A DNA stretch of 64,000 nt from Actinomadura rayongensis (GTDB lineage: Bacteria > Actinomycetota > Actinomycetes > Streptosporangiales > Streptosporangiaceae): assembly GCF_009831215.1 (NCBI RefSeq), contig NZ_WUTW01000001.1:1383423-1447422 (forward strand). The letters are read 5' to 3'. Positions 16,058 to 24,542 of this stretch are shown piece after piece (position 1 is the first letter of the stretch; the number at the start of each line of letters is the position of its first letter). The notes under the pieces were generated by a model that saw only the letters and a list, made by a program, of their open reading frames with translations, searched no databases and had not been told where the DNA came from. Both the position numbers and the translations under genes were made by a program.

Positions 16058-17185
16058 ATGGGGCTCCGTCTGTTGCAGCAGTGGAAGCCGGCCCTGGCGG
16101 TCGCACTGGTCGCCGGGGTCGCGGCGGCCTGCGGGGGTTCGGGCGGGACGGACGAGTCCGCCACGAAGGCCGCCGAGGCCGCCAAGACCCGCCTGGCGAA
16201 CAACCCGGCGCTGAGCGCGATGGTCGCCGCCGCGAACAAGGAGGGCGCGCTCAACCTCAACTGGGGACTGGACGGGCGCAGCACCCTCAAGAACCTGACC
16301 GACGCCTTCAAGACGGCGTACGGCCTGAACATCAAGGTCACGCTGACCCCGCAGCAGAACATGCCGACCAACGCCGGCAAGCTGGCGCAGGAGTACCAGG
16401 CGGGCAAGCCCTCCTCGACCGACGCCTTCCTCGGGAACCCGGAGTCGACGTTCGGCGTCGGCCCGAAGGGCAAGAACGCCCTGAAGACGATCGACTGGGC
16501 GAAGACGGCCCCGTGGACCAAGGGCCTCGCCAACTCCGACAACACGGCGCTGACCTGGGTGGACCAGATCCCCGGCTTCACCTACAACACGACGCTGATC
16601 CCGAAGAACGAGGTCCCGAAGACCGCCCAGGACGTCCTGAAGCTCACCAAGCCGATCGCGAGCACGCCCTACGCGGCGCAGTTCAACGCGCTCGGCTCCA
16701 AGCAGGCGATGGGCATCGACGGCGTCCGGTCCTACCTGCGCAGCTTCAAGCCGAAGGGCTACCTCGGCTGCGGTGAGCTGAACCGGATCGCGTCCGGCGA
16801 GTTCGCGGCCCTGTGGGTCTCCTGCGGCGTCAACATCGGCGACATCTTCGCCGCGCAGGGCGCCCCGGTCGCGACGACCGTCCTGAAGGACGCGGCGATC
16901 ATCTCGACCCGCTACATCGGCATCCCGAAGAACTCGGCGCACCCCAACGCCGCCGAGCTGTGGGCGACCTGGCTGCTCACCCCCGAGGCGCAGCAGATCA
17001 TGTACAAGGGCGACTTCAACGACAACATGCGCCTGCCGGGCAGCAAGACCGCCAAGCAGATCGCCGGGTACGAGGCGCAGGGCACCAAGTTCATCAAGCT
17101 GGACTACGAGTTCGCCGCCGCCAACCCCGAGCTGTACGACGGCCGCTTCAAGGGGGAGCTGATCAAGCTCCTGACGGGCAAGTGA
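16058..17185 (+). CDS. ABC importer substrate-binding lipoprotein (extracellular solute-binding family 1)
   Basis: This 375-residue protein starts with a hydrophobic signal ending in the lipobox-like VAAAC, with the lipid-modified Cys at residue 25, then a Gly/Ser linker. The body is a periplasmic-binding fold of the iron/phosphonate (AfuA-like) group. It would sit on the outer face of the membrane and deliver substrate to the next two gene products. The start was set at ATG 16058 because a GGAGGAGGA ribosome binding site precedes it. GTGA overlap with the permease shows an operon. The family binds ferric ion but also organic anions; next to aromatic catabolic genes an organic acid seems likelier, which is inference. 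Confidence 0.88.
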   Translation: MGLRLLQQWKPALAVALVAGVAAACGGSGGTDESATKAAEAAKTRLANNPALSAMVAAANKEGALNLNWGLDGRSTLKNLTDAFKTAYGLNIKVTLTPQQNMPTNAGKLAQEYQAGKPSSTDAFLGNPESTFGVGPKGKNALKTIDWAKTAPWTKGLANSDNTALTWVDQIPGFTYNTTLIPKNEVPKTAQDVLKLTKPIASTPYAAQFNALGSKQAMGIDGVRSYLRSFKPKGYLGCGELNRIASGEFAALWVSCGVNIGDIFAAQGAPVATTVLKDAAIISTRYIGIPKNSAHPNAAELWATWLLTPEAQQIMYKGDFNDNMRLPGSKTAKQIAGYEAQGTKFIKLDYEFAAANPELYDGRFKGELIKLLTGK

Positions 17186-18939
17186 CCGCGACCGCGCTGC
17201 GGGAGCCGCCCGCCGTCGCCGCCGAGCCCGTGCGGCAGCGGCGGCGGCCGGCCGCGACGGGCCTCCTCGCGGTCGTCATCACGGTCCCCGCACTGGTGAT
17301 CGTCGGGCTGCTGGGCGTGGTCGTCTACCTGGGGTTCCGCGCCCACGGCACGCCGGACGGCGCGCTGACGACGAGCAACTTCACCGTCCTGTTCGGCGAC
17401 GCCGAGGTCTGGTCGGTCGTCCGCAACACGGTCGTGTACGTGCTGGTCACCGTGGGCGTGGCGCTGTTCTTCGGGACGGCCCTCGCCCTGCTCGTGGAGC
17501 GTTCCGATTTCGGCTGGGGACGGACGATCGCCACCGCGATGGTGCTGCGCATCCTCGTCCCCGGCTTCTTCACCGCGATGGGCTGGATCTTCCTGTTCCA
17601 CCCGCGCATCGGCGCCGTCAACCAGTGGCTGATGGAGTGGTTCCACCTCGGGCACGCCCCGGTGAACATCGTGTCGCTCGTCGGCATGGGGTTCGTCGAG
17701 GGCCTGGCGCTGTCGGCGCTGGTGTTCGGGATGGTGTCGGCGAGCCTCGGCGCGCTCGACGGGTCGCTGGAGGAGGCCGCGCGGGCGTCCGGCGCGGGAC
17801 CGCTGCGGGTGCTGTTCCGGGTCACGCTGCCGCTGGTGCGGCCCGGCCTGCTCGGCGCGGGCCTGTTCGCCGGGACGATCGCGGTGTCGTCCCTGGACAT
17901 CCCGCTGATCATGGGCCTGTCCAACCGGACGTACGTGTTCAGCAGCTACCTGTACGTCGCGACGAACCCGTCCGCTGGGACGCCCGAGTACGGCGTCCCG
18001 GCGGCGTTCAGCGCCGTGATGATCCTGCTCGGCGTCGCGTTCACGCTCTGGTACCAGCGCGTGCTGCGGTCCGGGCGGAAGTACCAGGTCGTCGCGGGCA
18101 AGGGCCACCGGCCCGCGCGGATCCGGCTCGGCCGCTGGCGGTGGGCCGCGTGGCTGTTCGTCGGCGGGTACTTCCTGTGGTCGACGATCCTGCCCGTCCT
18201 CATGGTCGTGTGGATCTCGCTGCTGCCGTTCGTCCAGAAGCCGTCGGCGGCGGCGTTCAAGGTCGCGTCGCTGGACAACTACCGGCAGCTCGACTGGTCG
18301 TTCGTGGAGCGCGGCCTGACCACGACGATCAAGCTGATGGTGATCGCGCCGACGCTGGCCGTCCTGATGAGCCTCGCGTTCTCGTTCGTGGTCGTCCGGG
18401 CGCGCCGCCGCTACCGGATGGTCTACGACCTCGTCGCGTTCCTGCCGCAGGCCGTGCCGACCACCGTCTTCGCGTTCGGCGCGATGATCGCCGCGCTGTA
18501 CTGGACGCGCGGCTGGTACGGCCTGTACGGGACGCTCGCGCTGCTCGTCGGCGTGACGGCCCTGGTCCAGATCGCGTTCGGCACCCGCATGTTCAACGCG
18601 GGCCTGCTCCAGATCCACGTGGAGCTGGAGGAGGCGGCGGCGATGTCGGGGGCGTCGTCGTGGACGGCGCTGCGTCGCGTCACGCTGCCGCTGCTGCGCC
18701 CGGTCGTCACCTACACCTGGCTCTGGCTCGCGCTGCTGAGCCTGCGGGACCTCACCGTCCCGACCCTCATCGGAGGACAGGACACGCTCACGCTGTCGGT
18801 CGCGTCCTGGACGCTGTTCAACAGCGGCCAGGTCGGGGCGTCGTCGGCGCTGACGCTGCTGATGATCCTGTTCATGGCGCCGGTGGTCGTCCTGTTCCTC
18901 CTGCTCACCCGCAAGAACGAAGGGAAGGCCCCCGTATGA
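17182..18939 (+). CDS. ABC importer permease, double-domain (FbpB-like)
   Basis: This 585-residue membrane protein contains two fused permease domains, as in the FbpB/ThiP type. Each half has about six hydrophobic segments and an EAA-type coupling loop (EEAARASGAGPLRVLFRVTLPL in the first half and EEAAAMSGASSWTALRRVTLPL in the second). It forms the whole membrane channel for the neighbouring binding protein and ATPase. Start GTG overlaps the binding-protein stop as GTGA, and the stop overlaps the ATPase start as ATGA, so the three are made together. Confidence 0.92.
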   Translation: MTATALREPPAVAAEPVRQRRRPAATGLLAVVITVPALVIVGLLGVVVYLGFRAHGTPDGALTTSNFTVLFGDAEVWSVVRNTVVYVLVTVGVALFFGTALALLVERSDFGWGRTIATAMVLRILVPGFFTAMGWIFLFHPRIGAVNQWLMEWFHLGHAPVNIVSLVGMGFVEGLALSALVFGMVSASLGALDGSLEEAARASGAGPLRVLFRVTLPLVRPGLLGAGLFAGTIAVSSLDIPLIMGLSNRTYVFSSYLYVATNPSAGTPEYGVPAAFSAVMILLGVAFTLWYQRVLRSGRKYQVVAGKGHRPARIRLGRWRWAAWLFVGGYFLWSTILPVLMVVWISLLPFVQKPSAAAFKVASLDNYRQLDWSFVERGLTTTIKLMVIAPTLAVLMSLAFSFVVVRARRRYRMVYDLVAFLPQAVPTTVFAFGAMIAALYWTRGWYGLYGTLALLVGVTALVQIAFGTRMFNAGLLQIHVELEEAAAMSGASSWTALRRVTLPLLRPVVTYTWLWLALLSLRDLTVPTLIGGQDTLTLSVASWTLFNSGQVGASSALTLLMILFMAPVVVLFLLLTRKNEGKAPV

Positions 18940-20015
18940 CGGGCACGCCGCTGGCGGTCGAGGGACTGCGCAAGGGGTTCGCCGATCGCGACACCGTCGT
19001 GAAGGCGATCGACGACGTCGGGTTCGAGGTGAAGGAGGGGGAGGTCTACACGCTGCTCGGCCCGTCCGGCTGCGGCAAGACCTCCACGCTGCGGGCGGTC
19101 GCGGGCCTGGAGCGCCCGGACGAGGGCCGCATCGTCATCGACGGGACGGCCGTGACCGGCGACGGCGTGTTCGTCCCGCCGAACCGCCGCGACATCGGCA
19201 TGGTGTTCCAGAGCTACGGCATCTGGCCGCACATGACGGTGTTCGAGAACGCGGCGTTCCCGCTGCGGGTGGCGCGGCCGAAGGTGCCGAAGAAGGAGAT
19301 CGCGGCGCGGGTGGAGAGCGCGCTCGCCGCCGTGCACCTGGGCGGCTTCGAGGGACGCAACGCCACCCAGCTCTCCGGCGGCCAGCAGCAGCGGCTCGCG
19401 CTCGCGCGGGCGCTCGTGCGGCGGCCGAAGCTGCTCCTGCTGGACGAGCCGCTGTCCAACCTGGACGCCAAGCTGCGCCAGGCGATGCGGGCCGAGCTGG
19501 CGTCGCTCCAGCAGGAGACCGGCATCACGACGCTGTTCGTCACGCACGACCAGGACGAGGCGCTGAGCATGTCGTCCCGGATCGCGGTGATGCAGGCGGG
19601 CCGGATCGTCCAGGAGGGCCGGCCGCGCGACATCTACCAGCGGCCGGAGACGCGGTTCGTCGCGGACTTCGTCGGGACGACGAACTTCCTGCCCGGCCGG
19701 GGCGCGGACGGCGCGCGGATCACGACCGAGGTCGGCGAGTTCGCGGTGAAGGACGCGCCGCACGCGGCGGGGGAGGACGTGCTGCTCGCGGTGCGTCCCG
19801 AGTCGGTGCTGCTGCACCTGTCCGAGCCGTCCGGGACGCCGAACGTGGTGCGCGGGCGCGTGGACCGGGTCATGTTCGTCGGCGAGGCGGTGGACTGCCA
19901 CATCCGCGTCGGCGACGCCGTCTGGGTCACCCGGCAGGACCCGCACCTGGCGGCCGTGTCCGGCGACGAGGTGTGGCTCGAACTGCCGGCCGACAAGATC
20001 GCGGTGCTGGCCTGA
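18936..20015 (+). CDS. ABC importer ATPase
   Basis: This 359-residue ATPase powers the importer. Walker [10 protein letters not shown], the Q-loop in [20 protein letters not shown], the [15 protein letters not shown] signature, Walker [13 protein letters not shown] and the switch His in [10 protein letters not shown] are all present. A C-terminal TOBE-like domain follows ([12 protein letters not shown]), as in the spermidine/iron/2-aminoethylphosphonate ATPases. It is the last gene of the operon, with a strong terminator just after the stop. Confidence 0.94.
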   Translation: MTGTPLAVEGLRKGFADRDTVVKAIDDVGFEVKEGEVYTLLGPSGCGKTSTLRAVAGLERPDEGRIVIDGTAVTGDGVFVPPNRRDIGMVFQSYGIWPHMTVFENAAFPLRVARPKVPKKEIAARVESALAAVHLGGFEGRNATQLSGGQQQRLALARALVRRPKLLLLDEPLSNLDAKLRQAMRAELASLQQETGITTLFVTHDQDEALSMSSRIAVMQAGRIVQEGRPRDIYQRPETRFVADFVGTTNFLPGRGADGARITTEVGEFAVKDAPHAAGEDVLLAVRPESVLLHLSEPSGTPNVVRGRVDRVMFVGEAVDCHIRVGDAVWVTRQDPHLAAVSGDEVWLELPADKIAVLA

Positions 20016-20020
20016 CGGTG

Positions 20021-20049
20021 ACGGCCCGGGGCGCACGGCCCCGGGCCGT
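20021..20049. terminator. Bidirectional terminator between importer and dioxygenase genes
   Basis: A perfect 12-bp stem (20021-20032 and 20038-20049) with a 5-base loop lies in the 38-base gap between convergent stops. It can serve both directions, although neither side has a long T-run. Confidence 0.75.
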
Positions 20050-20053
20050 TCCG

Positions 20054-20548
20054 TCACTGGACCGGCTGGTAGTCCGGGCCGCCGTCGCGCAGGAGGCGGT
20101 CGGCCTCGGCGTAGATCTCCTCGGCGGGCAGCCCGAAGTCGATCGACTTGCGGAACGGCTGCCGGACGTCGCGCTCGACGCGCAGGTAGACCTCGTTGCG
20201 GTTGCCCTCGGGGTCGAAGAAGTAGATCCCGAAGGCGTTGCCGTGGGTGACCTCCTGCTGGACCTCGACGCCCTCCTCCTGGAACCGGCGGTGGAACGCG
20301 CGGATGTCCTCCAGCGACTGGACGCGCCAGGAGATCTGGTGCTGCTGCTTGGCGCCGGGCTCGGCGGTGCGGCCCTTCTGCAGGACGAACTCGTGGTGCT
20401 CCTCGTCCGGGCGGGCGCTGAAGAAGACGATCCCGAGGCCGGCGTCCTCGTCGGTGACGGTCAGGCCGAGGACGCGTTCGTAGAAGTCCCGCATCTTGGG
20501 CAGGTCGAAGACCCACAGCCCGGTGTGGCCGAGTCCGGTGATGGCCAT
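20054..20548 (-). CDS. VOC-fold extradiol dioxygenase-like protein
   Basis: This 164-residue vicinal-oxygen-chelate protein resembles a single-domain extradiol ring-cleavage dioxygenase. The three expected metal ligands can be placed at H8 (GLGHTGLWV), H70 (QQHQISWRV) and E119 (DPEGNRNEVYL). It would open a catechol-type ring using Fe(II), or act as another VOC enzyme such as a glyoxalase or epimerase. It is transcribed away from the seven-gene catabolic operon, and both start regions share a GAGACAAGGAG leader segment and related CAGGA palindromes. An AAGGAG ribosome binding site supports the ATG. Confidence 0.82.
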   Translation of the reverse strand: MAITGLGHTGLWVFDLPKMRDFYERVLGLTVTDEDAGLGIVFFSARPDEEHHEFVLQKGRTAEPGAKQQHQISWRVQSLEDIRAFHRRFQEEGVEVQQEVTHGNAFGIYFFDPEGNRNEVYLRVERDVRQPFRKSIDFGLPAEEIYAEADRLLRDGGPDYQPVQ

Positions 20549-20570
20549 GCTGGCTCCTTGTCTCGTTTTT

Positions 20571-20591
20571 CAGGAACGTGATCCTGCTTAA
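20571..20591 (-). promoter_or_regulatory. Palindrome CAGGA-N6-TCCTG at the dioxygenase promoter
   Basis: The perfect 5-bp inverted repeat at 20571-20586 lies immediately downstream of a minus-strand -10-like TTAAGC (20586-20591), with TTGGCT 17 bases further upstream. A protein bound here would block transcription of the VOC gene. The half-site and spacing recur upstream of the ABC importer. Confidence 0.55.
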
Positions 20592-20648
20592 TGGGACAAG
20601 CCTAGTCGAGCCAACGCGGGTGATCCAGAGCTGGCGTGTCGCGAATAA

Positions 20649-20664
20649 CAGGATGTATGCTCTG
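20649..20664 (+). promoter_or_regulatory. Degenerate copy of the CAGGA palindrome before the catabolic operon
   Basis: CAGGATGTATGCTCTG has the same length and left arm as the perfect copy 60 bases away, with two changes in the right arm. It overlaps a -10-like TATGCT (20656-20661) about 33 bases before the first catabolic gene, so it could regulate that operon. Confidence 0.4.
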
Positions 20665-20693
20665 CAAATCAGGACAGAGACAAGGAGTCGGGG

Positions 20694-21515
20694 ATGCGAT
20701 TCGTTGCGTATCGGGACCAGGACGGCGCCGAGGCGCTGGGCAGGCTCGACGGGGACCGGGTGCACCGGCTGCACGGCGTGCGCCGGATCGACCGTGAGGT
20801 CACGTCCGACGGCCTGCGGGACGCGTCCGCCGACGACGCGGGCACGCGCCTGGACGGCCTGGAGCTGCTGCCCGTCGCGCGGCCCGGCAAGATCTTCTGC
20901 GTCGGGCTGAACTACCGGTCGCACATCGAGGAGACCGGCCGCGAGCTGCCGACCTACCCGGTGCTGTTCCCGAAGTTCGCGTCCAACCTCATCGGCCACG
21001 ACGCGGCGATCCTGCTGCCGCCCGAGTCGTCGCAGGTGGACTACGAGGCGGAGCTGGCGGTCGTCATCGGCAAGGGCGGTCGCCGGATCGCGCGCGCGGA
21101 CGCGTTCGACCACGTCCTCGGCTACACGATCTGCAACGACGTGACGATGCGCGACTTCCAGTACAAGACGCACCAGTGGACGCAGGGCAAGGCGTGGGAC
21201 GACTCCACCCCGCTCGGACCCGTCCTCGTCACCCCCGACGAACTGGACCCGGGCAAGCTCGCGATCTCCCTGCGGCTGAACGGCAAGGAGATGCAGGCGT
21301 CCACCACGGACCGGCTGATCTTCGACATCCCCGAGCTGATCGCGGTGACGTCGCAGTTCACGCGGCTGGAGCCGGGCGACGTCATCCTCACCGGCACGCC
21401 GGGCGGCGTCGGGTTCCGCCGCGACCCGCAGGTCTTCCTCGCCGACGGCGACGTGGTCGAGGTCGAGATCGAGGGCATCGGCGTCCTGCGCAACACGGTG
21501 AAGGCCGAAGCGTGA
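20694..21515 (+). CDS. Fumarylacetoacetate hydrolase family protein
   Basis: This 273-residue protein has an N-terminal FAA-associated segment and the catalytic FAA fold. Candidate metal ligands are E118 and E120 in DYEAELAVVIG and D149 in ICNDVTMRDFQ. The family hydrolyses or decarboxylates acylpyruvates produced after aromatic ring cleavage (fumarylpyruvate, acylpyruvate, HpcE-type). It is the first gene of the seven-gene operon, with an AAGGAG ribosome binding site. Its stop overlaps the next gene as GTGA. The exact substrate cannot be told from the sequence. Confidence 0.9.
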   Translation: MRFVAYRDQDGAEALGRLDGDRVHRLHGVRRIDREVTSDGLRDASADDAGTRLDGLELLPVARPGKIFCVGLNYRSHIEETGRELPTYPVLFPKFASNLIGHDAAILLPPESSQVDYEAELAVVIGKGGRRIARADAFDHVLGYTICNDVTMRDFQYKTHQWTQGKAWDDSTPLGPVLVTPDELDPGKLAISLRLNGKEMQASTTDRLIFDIPELIAVTSQFTRLEPGDVILTGTPGGVGFRRDPQVFLADGDVVEVEIEGIGVLRNTVKAEA

Positions 21516-22468
21516 ACCCCGTCGACGTCCGGATCCTGTGTCCCGGGAACAACTGGATGAACATCGGCAGCCTGCTCGCCAACGGGATGGGCGGCTACCG
21601 CAGCCCGCTGCCGGACGGCTCCACGATCGCCGCCGTCACCGGCACGCCGCCCGCGCTGCTCGGCATGGACGGCCCGCGCCTGGTCGCCGAGGGCCGCTAC
21701 CAGTTCGGGATCACCACGCCGACCTGGGCGCTCGCGATGGCGCGGCTCGGCCGCGGCCCGTACGCCGAGCCGCTGCCGGTGAAGGCCGTCGCGGCGTTCG
21801 CGCACGACGACCGGCTCGCCCTGGCCGTCCGCCGCGAGACCGGGATCACGAGCCTGCACGAGATCGCCGAGAAGCGGCTGCCGCTGAAGGTCTCGATGCC
21901 GGGCCGGGAGATGGGCCACCCCGCGCGCTGGGTGATGGACGAGATCCTCGCCCAGTACGGCTTCTCCGAAGAGGACCTGGTGAGCTGGGGCGGGACGCGC
22001 CTGGACGACCGCCCGCGCGCCCAGAACGCCCCCGACGTCGTCCCCGCCGACCCGTCGTTCGACGCCGTCTTCGACGAGGCGATCATGACGATGCGGTGGC
22101 AGAAGCTCACGACCCAGTACGACCTGCGGTTCCTGCCGCTGGACGACGACGTCCTCGCGCACTGCGCCGAGATCGGGATGCCCGCCGGCGTCATCGAGAA
22201 GGACCGGCTGCGCGGCGTGGACGCCGACGTCCCGGCGATCGACTTCTCCGGCTGGGTCCTCTACTGCGCCGACGACCTGCCCGACGAGCTGGCCTACCTC
22301 GCCGTCCGGGCGCTGGACGAGCAGAAGGGCGCGATCACGGCGCGGTTCACCGGCCCGACCCGTCCGCTGACGAGCCCGGTGAACCTGCGCGAGTGCTGCC
22401 GTGACCTGCCCGTCCCGCTGCACCCGGGCGCCGAGGCGTACTACCGCGAGCAAGGAGCACTGACATGA
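21512..22468 (+). CDS. TAXI/solute-binding-fold protein without a signal peptide
   Basis: This 318-residue protein resembles TAXI-type solute-binding proteins: it starts DVRILCPGNNWMNIGSLLANGMG and ends in the family's PLHPGAEAYYREQGAL. It lacks any signal peptide or lipobox, so it should stay in the cytoplasm. No TRAP membrane subunits are nearby. It is coupled by GTGA and ATGA overlaps to enzyme genes. A known precedent for a binding-protein fold used as an enzyme is 4,5-dihydroxyphthalate decarboxylase (Pht5). I therefore suspect an enzyme or an intracellular ligand-binding protein, not a transporter part; this is inference. Confidence 0.7.
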   Translation: MNPVDVRILCPGNNWMNIGSLLANGMGGYRSPLPDGSTIAAVTGTPPALLGMDGPRLVAEGRYQFGITTPTWALAMARLGRGPYAEPLPVKAVAAFAHDDRLALAVRRETGITSLHEIAEKRLPLKVSMPGREMGHPARWVMDEILAQYGFSEEDLVSWGGTRLDDRPRAQNAPDVVPADPSFDAVFDEAIMTMRWQKLTTQYDLRFLPLDDDVLAHCAEIGMPAGVIEKDRLRGVDADVPAIDFSGWVLYCADDLPDELAYLAVRALDEQKGAITARFTGPTRPLTSPVNLRECCRDLPVPLHPGAEAYYREQGALT

Positions 22469-23448
22469 CGAACGTCCGCGAGCGGTTCGAGACGTTCCCG
22501 TTCGACGTCCCGGCCCGGATCTTCGAGCGGCGCGAGGACCTGCTGCTCGCCGAGCCGATCCCGTCCGCCGACGGGCGCAAGCGGCACCGCGACCACCCGC
22601 CGCTCCAGGTCGTCCACTTCCCGCCGGAGTACATCGCCCAGCCGTTCGCGCACCCGCGCGGCGTCTACGAGAGCGAGTTCCTGCGGCTGGAGTGGCAGAC
22701 GATGAACAACCGTCAGCCGTTCTACCACCGCAACTGCGACGTGGACGAGATGTCGTACCAGGTCACGGGCGTGCGGACGCTGATGACCGACCTCGGGAGC
22801 ATCGACCTGCACCCGGGCGACTTCTCCCGGCTCCCGGTCGGCGTCGCGCACGACAACTACGGCCGCGAGGACATCCACATCCTGTTCTACGTCCCCGCGC
22901 CGGTGGCCGAGGCGCTGCCGCCCGCCCGGACGGCCGAGGTCGTGATCCCGCCGTTCGAGGGCTGGGAGCCGGTGATCACCAACGAGCTGATCACCGAGTG
23001 CCTCGGCGGGACCGGGCACGACATCGTCATGGCGCCGGTGGACGAGCTGATGCTGCTGGAGCAGGGCAAGAACGAGGGCGAACGGCTCCAGGTCCTGCAC
23101 CCGGACGCGACCGCGCCCGGCACGACCTGGCTCTACACCTCGCGGGACGTGTGGATCGGCCGGACCTACGCCGCGTCCGGCGACGGCCTGACCTACCGCC
23201 GCATCCGCAACGCCGAGGAGATCCAGTACCAGATCAGCGGGCACCGGCACCTCGTCACGCAGCGTGGAACGGTCCGGCTGGAGCCGGGCGACTTCGTGCG
23301 GATCCCGGTCGGCGTCGCCGCCACGAGCATCCACGACGGGCCGAGCGCGCACATCACGCTCGTGTCCGGCCGCGAGCTGCCGCAGGTCGCCGAGACCGCG
23401 CGGACCGCCGAGCGGCTGGACGTCGCCGCGATCGAGGCGCTGCGATGA
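22465..23448 (+). CDS. Bicupin protein of the homogentisate/gentisate dioxygenase type
   Basis: This 327-residue protein contains two cupin domains. The first has DVDEMSYQVTGVRTLMTDLGSIDLHPGDF with RLPVGVAH; the second has AEEIQYQISGHRHLVTQRGTVRLEPGDFVRIPVG. It looks like a short member of the homogentisate dioxygenase family, which uses Fe(II) to cleave hydroquinone-type rings. It is about 50-100 residues shorter than true homogentisate dioxygenases, and the usual ligand set is not obvious by eye. Its place in the operon between a binding-fold protein and a dehydrogenase supports a ring-cleavage or related role. Confidence 0.72.
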   Translation: MTNVRERFETFPFDVPARIFERREDLLLAEPIPSADGRKRHRDHPPLQVVHFPPEYIAQPFAHPRGVYESEFLRLEWQTMNNRQPFYHRNCDVDEMSYQVTGVRTLMTDLGSIDLHPGDFSRLPVGVAHDNYGREDIHILFYVPAPVAEALPPARTAEVVIPPFEGWEPVITNELITECLGGTGHDIVMAPVDELMLLEQGKNEGERLQVLHPDATAPGTTWLYTSRDVWIGRTYAASGDGLTYRRIRNAEEIQYQISGHRHLVTQRGTVRLEPGDFVRIPVGVAATSIHDGPSAHITLVSGRELPQVAETARTAERLDVAAIEALR

Positions 23449-24542
23449 CCGCCATGCTCGCCGCCCGCGCGCACGCCGGGGCGGACGCGCTCGCGCTGGA
23501 GAAGATCCCGGTGCCCGAGCCGGGGCCGGGGGACGTGCTCGTCCGCGTCGCGTCCGCCGGGCTCGCGCCGAGCCTGATGAAGCTGCTCGCGCGCGGCTCG
23601 TTCCGGTACCTGCCGAGCACGCCCGGCCACGAGATCGCCGGGACCGTCGCCGCCGTCGGCCCGGACGCCGACGCCTCGCTCGTCGGCAAGCGGGTGCGCG
23701 TCCACCCCGGCCTGTCCTGCCGGGACTGCGTCTACTGCCGCACCGACCGCGAGCAGATGTGCGCGTCCGCCGCGATGCTCGGGTCCGGCGCGCACGGCAC
23801 CGGGCCGATGCCGCTGTACGAGCGGTACCACGACGGCGGGCTCGCCGAGTTCGTCCGCGCGCCCGCCTGGCTCGTGGACGTCCTGCCCGACCGCGTCGGC
23901 TTCGACGTCGCCGCGAAGGTGCAGGACTTCGGCAACGCGCTGCGCGCCGTCCGCACCGCCGACCTGCCGCCCGGCGGGACGCTCGTCGTCACCGCCGCGA
24001 CCGGCACGATGGGCACCGCGACGGTCAAGCTCGCCCCGCACCTCGGCGCGTCCCGGCTGATCCTCGTCGGACGATCCGCCGAGCGCCTGGCCGCCGTCGC
24101 CGCGATCAGCCCGCTGCCCGCTCGGACGGTCGCGCTGGACGACCTCGGCGCGGACTGGGAGACGTCCGGCGGGCTCACCCGGCGGCTGCTGGACCTCGCG
24201 CCCGGCGGCGCCGACGCCGTCGTGGACTACCTCCCGCACGGCGCGGGCACCGGCCAGGCCACCGCCGCCCTCGCCACCGGCGCGACGCTCGTCGCGATGG
24301 GCGGCAACCGCTCGCCGTTCCCGCACACCGCCCGCGACCTCCAGCACCACTGCTGGCGCGTCGCCGGGACGCGCGGCTGCACCCGCGCCGACACCGCCGC
24401 CGTCCTGGACCTGCTCGGCTCCGGCGCGCTCACCGCCGACGAGCTGATCACGCACCGGTTCCCGCTCGCCGACGTCGACGCCGCGCTCACCGCGCTCACC
24501 GACCGGACCGAGCCGATCTGGATGGCGGTGGTGCACCCGTGA
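23445..24542 (+). CDS. Zinc-binding alcohol dehydrogenase family protein
   Basis: This 365-residue medium-chain dehydrogenase has the GroES-like N-terminal domain with the GHEIAGTVAAVG element. The structural-zinc lobe (C-x2-C-x2-C-x7-C in SCRDCVYCRTDREQMC) is intact. The Rossmann domain has a variant nucleotide-binding loop TAATGTMGTATVK. It would oxidise an alcohol or reduce an aldehyde or enone in the pathway. The position after the GHE motif normally filled by the catalytic zinc site is not clear-cut, so redox specificity is uncertain. ATGA overlap with the bicupin gene and GTGA overlap with the next gene place it inside the operon. Confidence 0.85.
   Translation: MTAMLAARAHAGADALALEKIPVPEPGPGDVLVRVASAGLAPSLMKLLARGSFRYLPSTPGHEIAGTVAAVGPDADASLVGKRVRVHPGLSCRDCVYCRTDREQMCASAAMLGSGAHGTGPMPLYERYHDGGLAEFVRAPAWLVDVLPDRVGFDVAAKVQDFGNALRAVRTADLPPGGTLVVTAATGTMGTATVKLAPHLGASRLILVGRSAERLAAVAAISPLPARTVALDDLGADWETSGGLTRRLLDLAPGGADAVVDYLPHGAGTGQATAALATGATLVAMGGNRSPFPHTARDLQHHCWRVAGTRGCTRADTAAVLDLLGSGALTADELITHRFPLADVDAALTALTDRTEPIWMAVVHP

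Noticed and set aside
21512..22468. TAXI-like protein as a TRAP transporter receptor
   Set aside because: No signal peptide and no TRAP membrane subunit; it is coupled to enzyme genes.
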